Source: Brevibacterium pigmentatum (lineage in GTDB: Bacteria; Actinomycetota; Actinomycetes; Actinomycetales; Brevibacteriaceae). Taken from it: 64,000 bases of DNA. Below the pieces are notes generated by a model. That model worked only from the letters and a program-made list of their open reading frames with translations, did no database searches and had not been told where the DNA came from. A program made the position numbers and the translations under genes. Below are positions 9,066 to 17,469 of this stretch, in pieces; position 1 is the stretch's first letter; every line of letters starts with the position of its first letter. Where the stretch lies: contig NZ_CP050153.1 in NCBI RefSeq assembly GCF_011617465.1, positions 1,860,001-1,924,000 on the forward strand. Reading direction: 5' to 3'.

Positions 9066-9920
9066 ATGAGCATCCAGCGCACCGCCGTCATCGGCAGCGG
9101 ACTCATGGGAGCCGGAATCGCCGAGGTGCTGGCGAAGTCCGGCCTCGACGTCATCGTCCGCGAGATCAACGAGGAGGCGTCGGCTGCCGGTCGCGCCCGC
9201 ATCGAGAACTCCCTCGCCCGCGCCGTGGACAAGGGCAAGCTCGATGCCGCTGCCCGCGACGAGGCCCTCGCCCGGCTGCGGTTCACCACCGATATCAGCG
9301 ATCTCGCCGACCGTCAGCTCGTCATCGAAGCAGCGAGTGAGAACGAAGACATCAAGAAGTCGATCTTCGCCGAACTCGACAAGGTCGTCACCGACCCGGA
9401 TGCGATCCTCGCATCGAACACCTCGTCGATGCCGATCATCCGCTTCGCCCAGTCGACCTCGCGTCCAGAACGTGTGCTCGGTGTCCACTTCTTCAACCCG
9501 GCACCCGTGCAGCCGCTGGTTGAGGTCGTCTCCTCGGTGCTCACCGCCGAGGATGTCCGCGACACCGTGACCACCTTCGTCGCCGATGTGCTCGGCAAGA
9601 ACCCGATCCAGGCCGATGACCGGCCCGGGTTCATCGTCAACGCCCTGCTCATCCCGTACCTGCTCAGCGCCGTCAGGATGCTCGAGGCCGGGTTCGCCAC
9701 GAAGGAGGACATCGACGCGGGTATGGTCGGCGGCTGCGCCCACCCGATGGGTCCGATCAAGCTCGCCGACCTCGTCGGTCTCGACACCTGCCTCTATGCC
9801 GCAGAGAGCATGTATGAGGAGACCGGTGATCCGGCCGCGAAGCCGCCGATCCTGCTCTCCCGCATGGTCGACGCCGGTCTGCTCGGTGTGAAGTCCGGTC
9901 GCGGCTTCTACGAATACTGA
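9066..9920 (+). CDS. 3-hydroxyacyl-CoA (3-hydroxybutyryl-CoA) dehydrogenase
   Basis: 284 residues, the normal length of the single-function enzyme that oxidises (S)-3-hydroxyacyl-CoA to the 3-keto form with NAD+. The Rossmann glycine motif is IGSGLMGAG (residues 9-17). The catalytic His is H141 in GVHFFNPAPVQP, followed by the family Asn. The C-terminal helical dimer domain contains RPGFIVNALLIPYL and HPMGPIKLADLVGLD. A GAGAAGGAGA ribosome site lies just upstream of the ATG at 9066. Substrate chain length cannot be told. No thiolase or enoyl hydratase is adjacent, so whether it serves beta-oxidation, butyrate or phenylacetate breakdown is open. Confidence 0.92.
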   Translation: MSIQRTAVIGSGLMGAGIAEVLAKSGLDVIVREINEEASAAGRARIENSLARAVDKGKLDAAARDEALARLRFTTDISDLADRQLVIEAASENEDIKKSIFAELDKVVTDPDAILASNTSSMPIIRFAQSTSRPERVLGVHFFNPAPVQPLVEVVSSVLTAEDVRDTVTTFVADVLGKNPIQADDRPGFIVNALLIPYLLSAVRMLEAGFATKEDIDAGMVGGCAHPMGPIKLADLVGLDTCLYAAESMYEETGDPAAKPPILLSRMVDAGLLGVKSGRGFYEY

Positions 9921-9977
9921 GCCGAATCGGCAGTGATTTCGGCAGAGTCGACGTCTCGGCCGAAATACCCGGCACAA

Positions 9978-10020
9978 ACATGTCCGCCCCCGAAACGAAA
10001 TGATTCGGGGGCGGACATGT
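9978..10020. terminator. Strong bidirectional hairpin
   Basis: Perfect 17-bp stem (9978-9994 with 10004-10020) and a 9-base loop, between two convergent genes: the dehydrogenase on plus and the aminotransferase on minus. It can serve both. Confidence 0.85.
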
Positions 10021-10044
10021 CTCTGTCTGCAGGTTATGGGAAGT

Positions 10045-11304
10045 TCAGCCGGCCAACAGCTTCTCGTAGCTGGCCAGCCGCACACACGCGACGAGCCCCT
10101 GGGCCGCGAGTTCGACCTCGTCGAGGGTCGGCATCGTCGGGGCGATGCGGATGACGTTGTTGTGCGGGTCGAGTCCGTACGGGTGAGTGGCTCCGGCCGG
10201 TGTCAGCTTCACTCCGGCCTCTCTGGCGAGTTTGACGACTCGATCGGCGATGCCCTCCATCGTCGTCAGAGTGATGAAATAGCCGCCGTCGGGTGAGGTC
10301 CACTGTGCGAGTTCGTCCGCTCCGAGTCCATCCTCCAGCGCCCTGAGCACGGCGTCGAATTTCGGTGCGATGATCTCGGCGTGCTTGCGCATATGTGCTT
10401 CGACCCCGGCGGTGTCGGAGAAGAACCGGACATGGCGCAGCTGGTTGATCTTGTCGGGGCCGATCGCAACATTCCCGAGGTTCGCACGCATCCAATCGAC
10501 CGTGGCCGGGCCGCCGGCGAAGAACGAGACTCCGGCTCCTGCATGGGTGATCTTCGATGTCGAGGCGAAGATCCAGGCTCGTTCGGGATGGCCCTCCTCG
10601 GCGCACAGGGTGAGGATGTCGAGATTGTCCGGGTGGTTCTCACGCAGATGGTGCACCCCGTAGGCGTTGTCCCACAGCAGCGCGAAGTCGGGTGCCGCGG
10701 TGGGCATGGCCGCGAGTTCCCGCGCTCGGGCCCCGGTGATGGTGATTCCGGTCGGATTGGAATACATCGGCACCAGCCACATGCCCTTGACAGCCGGGTC
10801 TTCGGCCAGACGCTGCGCCTCGGCGACGATCGGACCTTCCTCGTCCATCGGGATGGTCAGCAGCTCGAACCCGAGGGATTCGGCCAGGGTGAAATGCCGA
10901 TCGTACCCGGGCACAGGGCACAGCAGTTTATGCGGACCCTGACCCCACGGACGATCGTCGACGGCCGTTCCGTGCATGAGTGCGAAGGTCAGCGCCTGGG
11001 ACATGAACGTCAGCGAGGCATTGCCTCCGGCCAGCAGCTGCTCGGCCGGCACCTTGAGCAACGGGGCGAAGATCTCCCGCAGTTCGATGAGCCCATCGAG
11101 ACCGCCGTAGTTGCGAGTGTCGACTCCACCGGGAGTGAGGTAGTCATCGCCGCTGACGGCGGTGAGCAGATCGGCGGCGAGGTCGAGCTGCTCCGGGGCG
11201 GGCTTGCCCCGAGTGATGTCGAGAGCGAGGCCGCGCGAGGCGAATTCCTCATAGGCGGCGGAGGCCTCATCCAGTTTGGACTGGAGATCGGACGGTGCGG
11301 ACAT
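10045..11304 (-). CDS. Aspartate aminotransferase-type PLP enzyme (MocR-like aminotransferase family)
   Basis: 419 residues. Sequence style (TRGKPAPEQLDLAADLL, NYGGLDGLIELREIFAPLL) matches the actinobacterial class Ic aspartate aminotransferases, as in Corynebacterium AspT, rather than classical AspC. PLP-binding elements are YSNPTG at 181-186, WDNAY with D212 binding the ring nitrogen, and the Schiff-base lysine K251 in STSKITHAG. It transfers the amino group between aspartate and 2-oxoglutarate. It is transcribed alone, divergently from the methyltransferase, and ends before a shared terminator. Confidence 0.88.
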   Translation of the reverse strand: MSAPSDLQSKLDEASAAYEEFASRGLALDITRGKPAPEQLDLAADLLTAVSGDDYLTPGGVDTRNYGGLDGLIELREIFAPLLKVPAEQLLAGGNASLTFMSQALTFALMHGTAVDDRPWGQGPHKLLCPVPGYDRHFTLAESLGFELLTIPMDEEGPIVAEAQRLAEDPAVKGMWLVPMYSNPTGITITGARARELAAMPTAAPDFALLWDNAYGVHHLRENHPDNLDILTLCAEEGHPERAWIFASTSKITHAGAGVSFFAGGPATVDWMRANLGNVAIGPDKINQLRHVRFFSDTAGVEAHMRKHAEIIAPKFDAVLRALEDGLGADELAQWTSPDGGYFITLTTMEGIADRVVKLAREAGVKLTPAGATHPYGLDPHNNVIRIAPTMPTLDEVELAAQGLVACVRLASYEKLLAG

Positions 11305-11378
11305 ACTGACTCCTCAGGGCTGGGAACGGGCCGTTGACTCCATCCTATCGACTCGCTGATCGGCGACGACGCTAGAGT

Positions 11379-11414
11379 GGTCTGCAGCGGTCGCCAGGAC
11401 GACCGCTGCAGACC
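11379..11414. promoter_or_regulatory. Perfect 15-bp inverted repeat before the methyltransferase
   Basis: Arms 11379-11393 and 11400-11414 are perfectly complementary around a 6-base loop (CCAGGA). It sits 20 bases before the ATG at 11435 and directly follows a candidate -10 box TAGAGT at 11373-11378. It is too close to a start, and in the wrong place, to be a terminator of the divergent aminotransferase. An operator or a 5'-leader hairpin is more likely. Confidence 0.6.
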
Positions 11415-11434
11415 TGGTGAAAGGCAGAATCACG

Positions 11435-12169
11435 ATGGTGCGACCACGCGCGCAGCCCGCCCACGGACGCAGTTTCGGCGTCCAGGCCGGAGTCTATGAC
11501 GAGGTGCGCCCCGGTTATCCCGACGCGGCACTCGATCTGGCGCTTGCCGGTTGGGACCGGCAATGGTCCGATCTGCGCGTGTGCGACCTCGGGGCCGGAA
11601 CCGGGATCCTCAGCCGCCGGCTGCGCGACCTCGGCGCCGAACTCATCGCCGTCGATCCCGACGCGGTCGCGCTCGAACGCAATCCTGCTCCCACCGTGGT
11701 CGGCACCGCTGAGGACACCGGTCTGGAGGCGGAGAGCCTCGACCTCGTCACCGTCGCGCAGGCTTGGCACTGGTTCGACGAAGCGAGTGCGGCCGCCGAG
11801 GTGGTCCGCATCCTCAACCCCGGAGGGCGGCTCCTCATCCTCATCAACCAACTCGATGTCCGCGTCGACTGGGTGCTGCGTTTGAGCCGGATCATGCATG
11901 CCGGCGATGTGTACCGGCCGCAGTACCGGCCTCAGCCCGGAGCCGGACTGACCCTCATCGACCACACGCTCGTGGAATTCGCCACTGAACTGTCCGTCGA
12001 CGGTATCGTCGACCTGGCTCGGACGCGTTCCTATTGGCTGCGCTCGAATGAGAAGACGCGGGCCCGAGTCGAATCGAATCTGCGGGAGTATCTGCGAGTG
12101 GAACATCCGGTTCCGGACACGGTAGATCTGCCCTATATGTGTTTGGCCTACCTCCTCGAACGGCGCTGA
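11435..12169 (+). CDS. Class I SAM-dependent methyltransferase
   Basis: 244 residues from the ATG at 11435; a GTG at 11417 is also in frame but has no ribosome site. Motif I is VCDLGAGTGILSRRL, the acidic strand-2 end is IAVDPD, and motif post-II/III is AQAWHWFD then ILNPGGRLLI. The N-terminal signature RSFGVQAGVYDEVRPGYP is typical of the UbiE/TAM-like 'trans-aconitate' group. Substrate unknown. It is transcribed alone, with an inverted repeat in its leader. Confidence 0.85.
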   Translation: MVRPRAQPAHGRSFGVQAGVYDEVRPGYPDAALDLALAGWDRQWSDLRVCDLGAGTGILSRRLRDLGAELIAVDPDAVALERNPAPTVVGTAEDTGLEAESLDLVTVAQAWHWFDEASAAAEVVRILNPGGRLLILINQLDVRVDWVLRLSRIMHAGDVYRPQYRPQPGAGLTLIDHTLVEFATELSVDGIVDLARTRSYWLRSNEKTRARVESNLREYLRVEHPVPDTVDLPYMCLAYLLERR

Positions 12170-12209
12170 TCATCAACGCCACTGAACTCGAACGGTGCCG
12201 AACGAACGA

Positions 12210-12243
12210 AGCGGGCCGCACCCGAATAAGGGTGCGGCCCGCT
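12210..12243. terminator. Bidirectional hairpin between methyltransferase and Hsp20 genes
   Basis: Perfect 14-bp stem (12210-12223 with 12230-12243) around GAATAA. It lies between convergent genes. Confidence 0.85.
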
Positions 12244-12314
12244 GTCAGCGTCCGAGTGTCGGAGCGGAGTCCGATCCTCGGTTCACTCAGGTCCGCCGGA
12301 GCTCGGCGCCGTTG

Positions 12315-12785
12315 TCAGCTGTCGACGCCGGGGGAGTGGGGCTCGTCCGACGTGGAGGATTCGACCACCTCGGGGGTGGTCTGTCCGGAAGCGTGCGAGA
12401 CTGAGATCTTCCGGGGGCGAGCCTCCTCGGCGACGGGGATCGTCAGCGTGAGGACGCCGTCGCTGTAGTCGGCGCGGATGCGATCCAGGGCCACCCGGTT
12501 GCCGAGCGTGAGCTGGCGGGCGTAGGTGCCGTTGGTGCGTTCCCTGGTCAGCCACTTCACGTCCTTGTCCGCGACCTCGGACTCGCGGCGGGCGCGCACG
12601 GTGAGCGTGCGGTCTTCGACGTCGACATCGATGCTGCTCGGATCGACTCCGGGCATGTCGATGCGGGCGATGAAGACTTCGCCGTCACGGTAGAGGTCCA
12701 TCGGCAGGGTGGTGGCATTCGGAGTGCGGGTCACCTCGGAGAAGAATCGGTCGAGGTCACGGATGGGGTCGAAACGTGTAGCCAT
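12315..12785 (-). CDS. Hsp20 / alpha-crystallin family small heat-shock protein
   Basis: 156 residues. ATP-independent holdase chaperone that binds unfolding proteins. The alpha-crystallin domain spans about residues 28-130: MDLYRDGEVFIARIDMPGV, the DVEDRTLTVRARRE strand, and ADYSDGVLTLTIPV carrying the GVLTLTIP hallmark. The N-terminal arm (MATRFDPIRDLDRFFSEV) is typical. The C-terminal part has ARPRKISV, a degenerate form of the IxI/V tail motif. The C-terminal ~25 residues are Ser/Thr/Glu-rich. Regulation is visible: an HspR-type HAIR operator lies 28 bases upstream. Confidence 0.95.
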   Translation of the reverse strand: MATRFDPIRDLDRFFSEVTRTPNATTLPMDLYRDGEVFIARIDMPGVDPSSIDVDVEDRTLTVRARRESEVADKDVKWLTRERTNGTYARQLTLGNRVALDRIRADYSDGVLTLTIPVAEEARPRKISVSHASGQTTPEVVESSTSDEPHSPGVDS

Positions 12786-12812
12786 GTGCTTCCTTTCGTT
12801 CGGGTCCTACAT

Positions 12813-12831
12813 TGAGTCAAACACACTCAAC
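12813..12831. promoter_or_regulatory. HAIR element (HspR operator)
   Basis: TTGAGT at 12813-12818, seven bases, then ACTCAA at 12826-12831. This is the core of the HspR-associated inverted repeat (consensus CTTGAGT-N7-ACTCAAG), matched 12 of 14; only the two outermost bases differ. It lies 28-46 bases before the Hsp20 start and 37 bases before the divergent AEC carrier, where HspR would block the Hsp20 promoter at normal temperature. Confidence 0.88.
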
Positions 12832-12867
12832 TTTGAAATGATTCCAAACTCATGAAATTCTCAGTCT

Positions 12868-13800
12868 GTGAGCCTGGTTCCGATACTCCTCGCCCTTCTT
12901 CCCGTCACGGTGCTCATCGCCTTCGGCCTCGTGCTGAAGCGGCTGCCGGGATTTCGGAGTTCGGAGTTCTGGTCCGGTGCGGAGAAGCTCGCGTACTACT
13001 GTCTCCTTCCGGTGCTCCTCTTCACCTCCGTCGCCGAGGTGGACGTGGCCCATGTCCCGCTCGCGCGCTTGGCAGCGGCGCTCGTCATCCCCACTGTGAT
13101 CGTATCCGTGGGCATCGTCCTGGCCCGCCGAGTCATCGCCCGCGATCTCCCCGCCTTCACCTCCGTACTCCAGGGCGGGATCCGGTTCAACACCTATATC
13201 GGTCTGTCCCTGGCCGGCAGTCTGTTCGGGTCCGAAGGCAGCGCCGTGGCCGCGATCGTCGCAGCAATCCTCGTCCCCACGGTCAATGTCATCTCGAGCC
13301 TCGGGTTCGAGTTCCTGCGCACGGGGCCGACCTCGCTGCTCGCTCTGCTGCGGGCGATCGTGACGAATCCGCTGGTGCTCGGCTGTGTCGCCGGAGCCGC
13401 AGTGAACATCACCGGTCTGGGCCTGCCGGATGTGGCGGCGACAGTCCTCGATCCCTTGGCGGCCGCCTCACTGCCCATCGGTCTGCTGTGCGTCGGCGCT
13501 GGTCTGCAGATCTTCTCCGTGCGTGCCCATGCCCGGGCCATCATCGCGTCGACGCTCATCAAGCTGATCGTGCTGCCGGGACTGTCGCTGGCAGCTCTGT
13601 CCGTCCTCGACATCCCGACGGTGCCGGCGCTGGTCGGACTGCTCTTCCAATCGATCGCGACGGCGAGCTCCGGTTATGTCATGGCCCGGCAGCTCGGGGG
13701 AGATGCGAAGCTCATGGCAGCACTCATCGCCGGCCAGACGATCGTCATGCTCGTGACCCTGCCGGTCGTGCTCCTCATCGCACAGTCCGTTCTCGGCTGA
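12868..13800 (+). CDS. AEC-family (auxin efflux carrier-like) permease
   Basis: 310 residues, nearly all hydrophobic, with about ten membrane segments in two five-helix halves, as in the AEC/BASS-like fold. Family features: a hydrophobic start SLVPILLALLPVTVLIAFG, GIRFNTYIGLSLAG in the first half, and ATASSGYVMARQLGGD in the second half near residue 265. Such carriers export or import small organic acids such as malate or malonate; the substrate is unknown here. The start is GTG at 12868 with no visible ribosome site. The gene diverges from Hsp20 and shares its 82-base intergenic region, including the HAIR element. Confidence 0.85.
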   Translation: MSLVPILLALLPVTVLIAFGLVLKRLPGFRSSEFWSGAEKLAYYCLLPVLLFTSVAEVDVAHVPLARLAAALVIPTVIVSVGIVLARRVIARDLPAFTSVLQGGIRFNTYIGLSLAGSLFGSEGSAVAAIVAAILVPTVNVISSLGFEFLRTGPTSLLALLRAIVTNPLVLGCVAGAAVNITGLGLPDVAATVLDPLAAASLPIGLLCVGAGLQIFSVRAHARAIIASTLIKLIVLPGLSLAALSVLDIPTVPALVGLLFQSIATASSGYVMARQLGGDAKLMAALIAGQTIVMLVTLPVVLLIAQSVLG

Positions 13801-13881
13801 GCACGGGGCTTCTTCGTCTTCCGCGCGTGTCTCCCTGCCGTCTGCACGTGCCGCTCTGCCGCCGGTCCGGTCCGGACAGCA

Positions 13882-13914
13882 CAGCGGCCGACCCCGTGAT
13901 GGGATCGGCCGCTG
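13882..13914. terminator. Hairpin between AEC carrier and ferritin
   Basis: 14-bp stem with one mismatch (13882-13895 and 13901-13914), loop GTGAT, between convergent genes. The remaining 190-base gap shows nothing else. Confidence 0.75.
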
Positions 13915-13990
13915 AGTTCTCGCCTCGCAGTCCCACTCGGCTCATATCGCCGGAGATGAGGGCTGAGCCGAAGTGGTCAGTCTGCAGATG

Positions 13991-14506
13991 TCACTCGCCG
14001 TCGGCGGTGATATCGGGGTGGCGCGAGCCGAGCTCGGAATCGATGCGCAGGACGCCGGCTCCGTCGGTGCCGACGCGCTCGAGGCGACCGATGATCTCGG
14101 AGATGCTCGACTCCTCTTCGACCTGCTCGTCGATGAACCAGTGGAGCAGTGGCAGGACGTCGAGGTCGGCTTCGGACTGAGCGGTGCGGTAGAGGTTCCG
14201 GATGGACTCGGAGACCTTCTCCTCGTGCGCAAGTGCGGCCTTGAAGAAGTCGATCGGCTGCGAACCGGAGACCTTCGGAGCGGCGATATCACCGATCTGA
14301 GGGGCGAATCCGCGGTCGAGGCAGTGCTGGGTGAACTTGGCGGCGTGAACCTGCTCTTCTTCGGACTGGGCACGCATCCAGCGCGTCATTCCGGGCAGAT
14401 CGAGATCGTCGAGCTGGATGGAGAGCTGGAGGTAGACCAATGAGGCTTCGAGTTCGAGGGTGACCTGCTCGTTGAGGACCTTCTGCATTGCGGGGCTCAG
14501 GTGCAT
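13991..14506 (-). CDS. Non-haem ferritin
   Basis: 171 residues; iron-storage subunit of a 24-mer cage. Four-helix ferritin fold with ferroxidase ligands visible in order: E17 in NEQVTLELEASLVYLQLS, the EEEQVHAAKF motif near residue 50 (Glu and His ligands), HEEKVSESI near 93, and FIDEQVEEESSISEI near 128. It resembles bacterial FtnA/BfrB rather than haem bacterioferritin. It is transcribed alone. I looked for an IdeR/DtxR box upstream and saw no convincing one. Confidence 0.95.
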   Translation of the reverse strand: MHLSPAMQKVLNEQVTLELEASLVYLQLSIQLDDLDLPGMTRWMRAQSEEEQVHAAKFTQHCLDRGFAPQIGDIAAPKVSGSQPIDFFKAALAHEEKVSESIRNLYRTAQSEADLDVLPLLHWFIDEQVEEESSISEIIGRLERVGTDGAGVLRIDSELGSRHPDITADGE

Positions 14507-14690
14507 CTTTTACTCCTTTGCGGTTCGAGGCGGATCCATTCCGCCTGCTTAGACAATATCCTGACACCTTTTCTAGAACGGTTCCAGTGTGGAAAGGCTC
14601 GGCAAACTCTGCCCAGGTTTGCCATACCTGCCTTTCCCTGCCCTTCGTGCCGAAGCGAGCCCGGTTGCGAACTCCGCTTGCGAGAACCGC

Positions 14691-16124
14691 TCAGAACACG
14701 GGATGCCGCGCGTGGTGGCCGGTTGCTGCTTCGAAGGCATGCGCAACTCGGAGCAGCTCGACATCAGCACCCGGTTTCGCCACGATCTGCACACCGACCG
14801 GCAGGCCGGAGTCCGAGAAGCCGGCCGGCACCGATATCGCCGGGCACCCGGTTGCCGAGATCAGGCACAGTGCCCGCATCCAATCGAGGTAGTTGTTCAG
14901 GGGCACCCCGTTGATCCGCGTCGGGTATTCGATGTCGGCATCGAACGGCAGGACCTGACAGGTGGTGAGCACAAGGACATCGTGTCCGGCGAAGTAGCGG
15001 TCGATCTCGCCGTGCAAGCGCGTGCGTGCGGATTCCGCGGACACCACCTCGGCGCCGGTGAAGTCGAGGCCCATGCGGATGTTCCACCTCACCGATTCCT
15101 TGATCTTGTTGGGGTGGGCCTCATACAGCCCGCCCCAGGAGCTGACGAAGTCGAGGGCACGACGGACATTGAACACCTCATCGGCGTCGGTGAGGTTCGG
15201 GATCTCGTCGTCCACATGCGCGCCGAGGCGGCCGAACACCTGAGCGGCGGAGGCGACGATGTCCTTCACCTCGGTCTCGACCGGCAGCAGTCCGTCCAGA
15301 TCGGGACTGAACCCGACCCGGAGACCGGTGGGGTCGGGGGAGCGGTCAGTCTCGAGGGCGAATTCCGGCAGGTCGAAGACTCCGCCCGACTCGGGGATCG
15401 ATCCCGGCGCCGAGGCATGTGGACCGGAGGCCACGGACATCAGCAGCGCCACATCGGAGACCGTACGGGCCATGAACCCGCTCTGCGACAGCCACGCATA
15501 GGGATTGCCCGGGGCAACGTGCGGGATGCGGCCGTTGCTCGGTCGGAATCCGACGACGTTGTTGAACGATGCCGGCGAGCGCAGCGATCCGCCCATATCC
15601 GATCCGTCTCCGGAGGCCTGTATCCCGGCCGCGAGCACCGCCCCGACCCCGCCGGAGGATCCCGATGCCGATTTCGTGCGGTCGTACGGGTTCACCGTCG
15701 TGCCGAACACCTCGTTGAAGGTGTGCGAGCCGGCCGCGAACTCGGGCACATTCGTCTTGCCCGTCGTGGTGATCCCTGCGGCCTTGAGTCGGGCGATGAT
15801 GAGCGCGTCCGTTTCGGGTACGCGATCAGCCATGAGCGGCGAACCCCAGGTCGTGCGCATTCCCGCGGTGTCGTGAGTGTCCTTATGGGTCATCGGAACC
15901 CCATGCAGGGCACCGTAGCTCTCTCCGCGAGCTGTCGCGGCATCGGCGGCTGCGGCCCGGGCGAAGGCAGTCTCATCATCACGGGTGACGACGGCTTTGA
16001 GGGCAGGGTTGACCTCGTCGATGCGGTCGAGGTGGGCCTGCAGCGCCTCTCGCGCCGAGACCTCCTTGGATGCGATCCGGGCCGCCAGTTCGCGAGTCGA
16101 CCACCACAGCATCTCCTCGCTCAT
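14691..16124 (-). CDS. Amidase (amidase-signature family)
   Basis: 477 residues. It hydrolyses C-N bonds of amides with a Ser-Ser-Lys triad. The triad can be placed: K81 in PMTHKDTHDTAG, S156 in KSASGSSGGVGAVLAAG, and S180 in DGSDMGGSLRSPASFN. Substrate is unknown; the family spans simple amides, peptides and acyl amino acids. Its start overlaps the M20 hydrolase stop by four bases (ATGA), so it is the last gene of a four-gene operon with two membrane proteins. A weak 7-bp hairpin at 14604-14626 may end the transcript. Confidence 0.92.
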   Translation of the reverse strand: MSEEMLWWSTRELAARIASKEVSAREALQAHLDRIDEVNPALKAVVTRDDETAFARAAAADAATARGESYGALHGVPMTHKDTHDTAGMRTTWGSPLMADRVPETDALIIARLKAAGITTTGKTNVPEFAAGSHTFNEVFGTTVNPYDRTKSASGSSGGVGAVLAAGIQASGDGSDMGGSLRSPASFNNVVGFRPSNGRIPHVAPGNPYAWLSQSGFMARTVSDVALLMSVASGPHASAPGSIPESGGVFDLPEFALETDRSPDPTGLRVGFSPDLDGLLPVETEVKDIVASAAQVFGRLGAHVDDEIPNLTDADEVFNVRRALDFVSSWGGLYEAHPNKIKESVRWNIRMGLDFTGAEVVSAESARTRLHGEIDRYFAGHDVLVLTTCQVLPFDADIEYPTRINGVPLNNYLDWMRALCLISATGCPAISVPAGFSDSGLPVGVQIVAKPGADVELLRVAHAFEAATGHHARHPVF

Positions 16125-17362
16125 GCGCCGTCCTTTCCGACCTTGCTCAGCACTGCAGACAGGGCGGCTCTGATGCCGGTCTCGAGCGTGGTCTCGACAT
16201 CGTCGGGGGCGAAGAACGGGGAGTGATTCCCGGGCGGAGTCTGCCCGTCGGCGAACTTCGCGGGGGAGTAGCCGCCGAAGAACCAGTACACGTACGGGAC
16301 TCCGATGTCATCGCCGAAGGCTCCGACATCCTCGCTGCCGGTGGCCGGCTCGGACAGATGAACCTGCTCGGTACCGAGTTCGGCTCCCACGTGGGTGAGG
16401 AACGACTCGGTCTCCTCGGGATCGTTGAAGCAGCGCGGGAATCGATACATCTCCTCGATCTCCGGTTCCGGTGCCCCGGACGCCTGCGCCTCGGCGGTGA
16501 TGATGCGGCGGACACGGTCGAGGACGACTGCGCGGACCTCCTCGGTGAAGGTGCGGATATTGAGTTTGAACTCGGCGGAGTCGGGGATGATGTTCTCCTT
16601 GAGTCCGCCGTGGAAGGTGCCCACGGTGACCACGGACATATCGCGACCGGAGATCTCGCGTGACACGACCGACTGGAGACGGGTGATCATATAGGCGCCG
16701 AGGACGATCGGGTCGATCGCGTTCTCCGGCTGTGAGCCGTGCGCCTGCTTGCCCTTGACGGTCACACGCAGGCAGTCGGACATCGCCATGGCGGTTCCGC
16801 TGCTGACGTAGAGGTGACCCGCTGCTCCGGGCCACACATGCTGGCCGAAGATGACCTCGGGACGCACGATCTGATCCCACAGTCCGTCGTCGAGCATTGC
16901 GCGCGCACCTTGGCCGGTCTCCTCACCGGGCTGGAAGATCATGACGACGGTTCCCGACCACAGATCCCTGTGCGTGACGAGGTGCTTGGCGAGGTAGAGC
17001 CCGACGGTGATGTGGGTGTCGTGGCCGCAGCCGTGCATGACCTTAGTGGTCTCCCCGTCGGGAAGCGTGCCGTCCGCGGTGGAGGCATAGTCGTACCCGG
17101 TGTCCTCGCTGATCGGCAGTCCGTCGATGTCGGCACGGTAGCCGATGACAGGTCCGTCGCCGTTCTCGATCACGGCGACGACTCCGGTCCCGCCGAAGGT
17201 GTGGGTCGTGAGGCCGTGGGACTGGAGCCGGGAGGCGATCTCGGCGGCGGTATTCGTCTCCTGCATCGACAGTTCGGGAGTGCGGTGGAAGTGTTTGTAG
17301 TCGGCGATCGTCTGGTCGAGATCGGCACTGATCGACGCGCGGATGGCGGGGTTGAGAGACAT
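16121..17362 (-). CDS. M20-family metallo-amidohydrolase (hippurate-hydrolase-like)
   Basis: 413 residues. Metal ligands can be placed: H110, C112 and H114 of MHGCGHDTH, the EE of FQPGEETGQGARAM as catalytic and ligand acids, H175-like QHVWP, and NHSPFFAPDD near the C-terminus. The Cys-containing HGCGHD form marks the M20D group, which cleaves N-acyl amino acids, hippurate or auxin conjugates. It lies between the membrane pair and the amidase and overlaps the latter by 4 bases. Together these suggest import and hydrolysis of an acylated or amidated amino-acid compound, which is inference. Confidence 0.9.
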   Translation of the reverse strand: MSLNPAIRASISADLDQTIADYKHFHRTPELSMQETNTAAEIASRLQSHGLTTHTFGGTGVVAVIENGDGPVIGYRADIDGLPISEDTGYDYASTADGTLPDGETTKVMHGCGHDTHITVGLYLAKHLVTHRDLWSGTVVMIFQPGEETGQGARAMLDDGLWDQIVRPEVIFGQHVWPGAAGHLYVSSGTAMAMSDCLRVTVKGKQAHGSQPENAIDPIVLGAYMITRLQSVVSREISGRDMSVVTVGTFHGGLKENIIPDSAEFKLNIRTFTEEVRAVVLDRVRRIITAEAQASGAPEPEIEEMYRFPRCFNDPEETESFLTHVGAELGTEQVHLSEPATGSEDVGAFGDDIGVPYVYWFFGGYSPAKFADGQTPPGNHSPFFAPDDVETTLETGIRAALSAVLSKVGKDGA

Positions 17363-17409
17363 GATGTCCTTTCAGCAGTGGTCTGGTCTCATCTTGGCAG
17401 GATTCGTCG

Positions 17410-17450
17410 AATGCGGGGGTGGGTCTCGGCAGTCGAGCACCCACCGCATT
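17410..17450 (-). terminator. Imperfect hairpin inside the DUF5058 operon
   Basis: Arms 17410-17424 and 17439-17450 pair with a three-base bulge. It lies between the stop of the second membrane protein (17470) and the M20 start (17362). It could attenuate the downstream two genes or process the transcript; weak evidence. Confidence 0.4.
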
Positions 17451-17469
17451 GCGTTGTCGGCAGTGTTCG

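Noticed and set aside
14506..14690. Possible IdeR/DtxR iron box before ferritin
   Set aside because: The bases around 14551-14570 share only scattered positions with the 19-bp consensus; no convincing palindrome.
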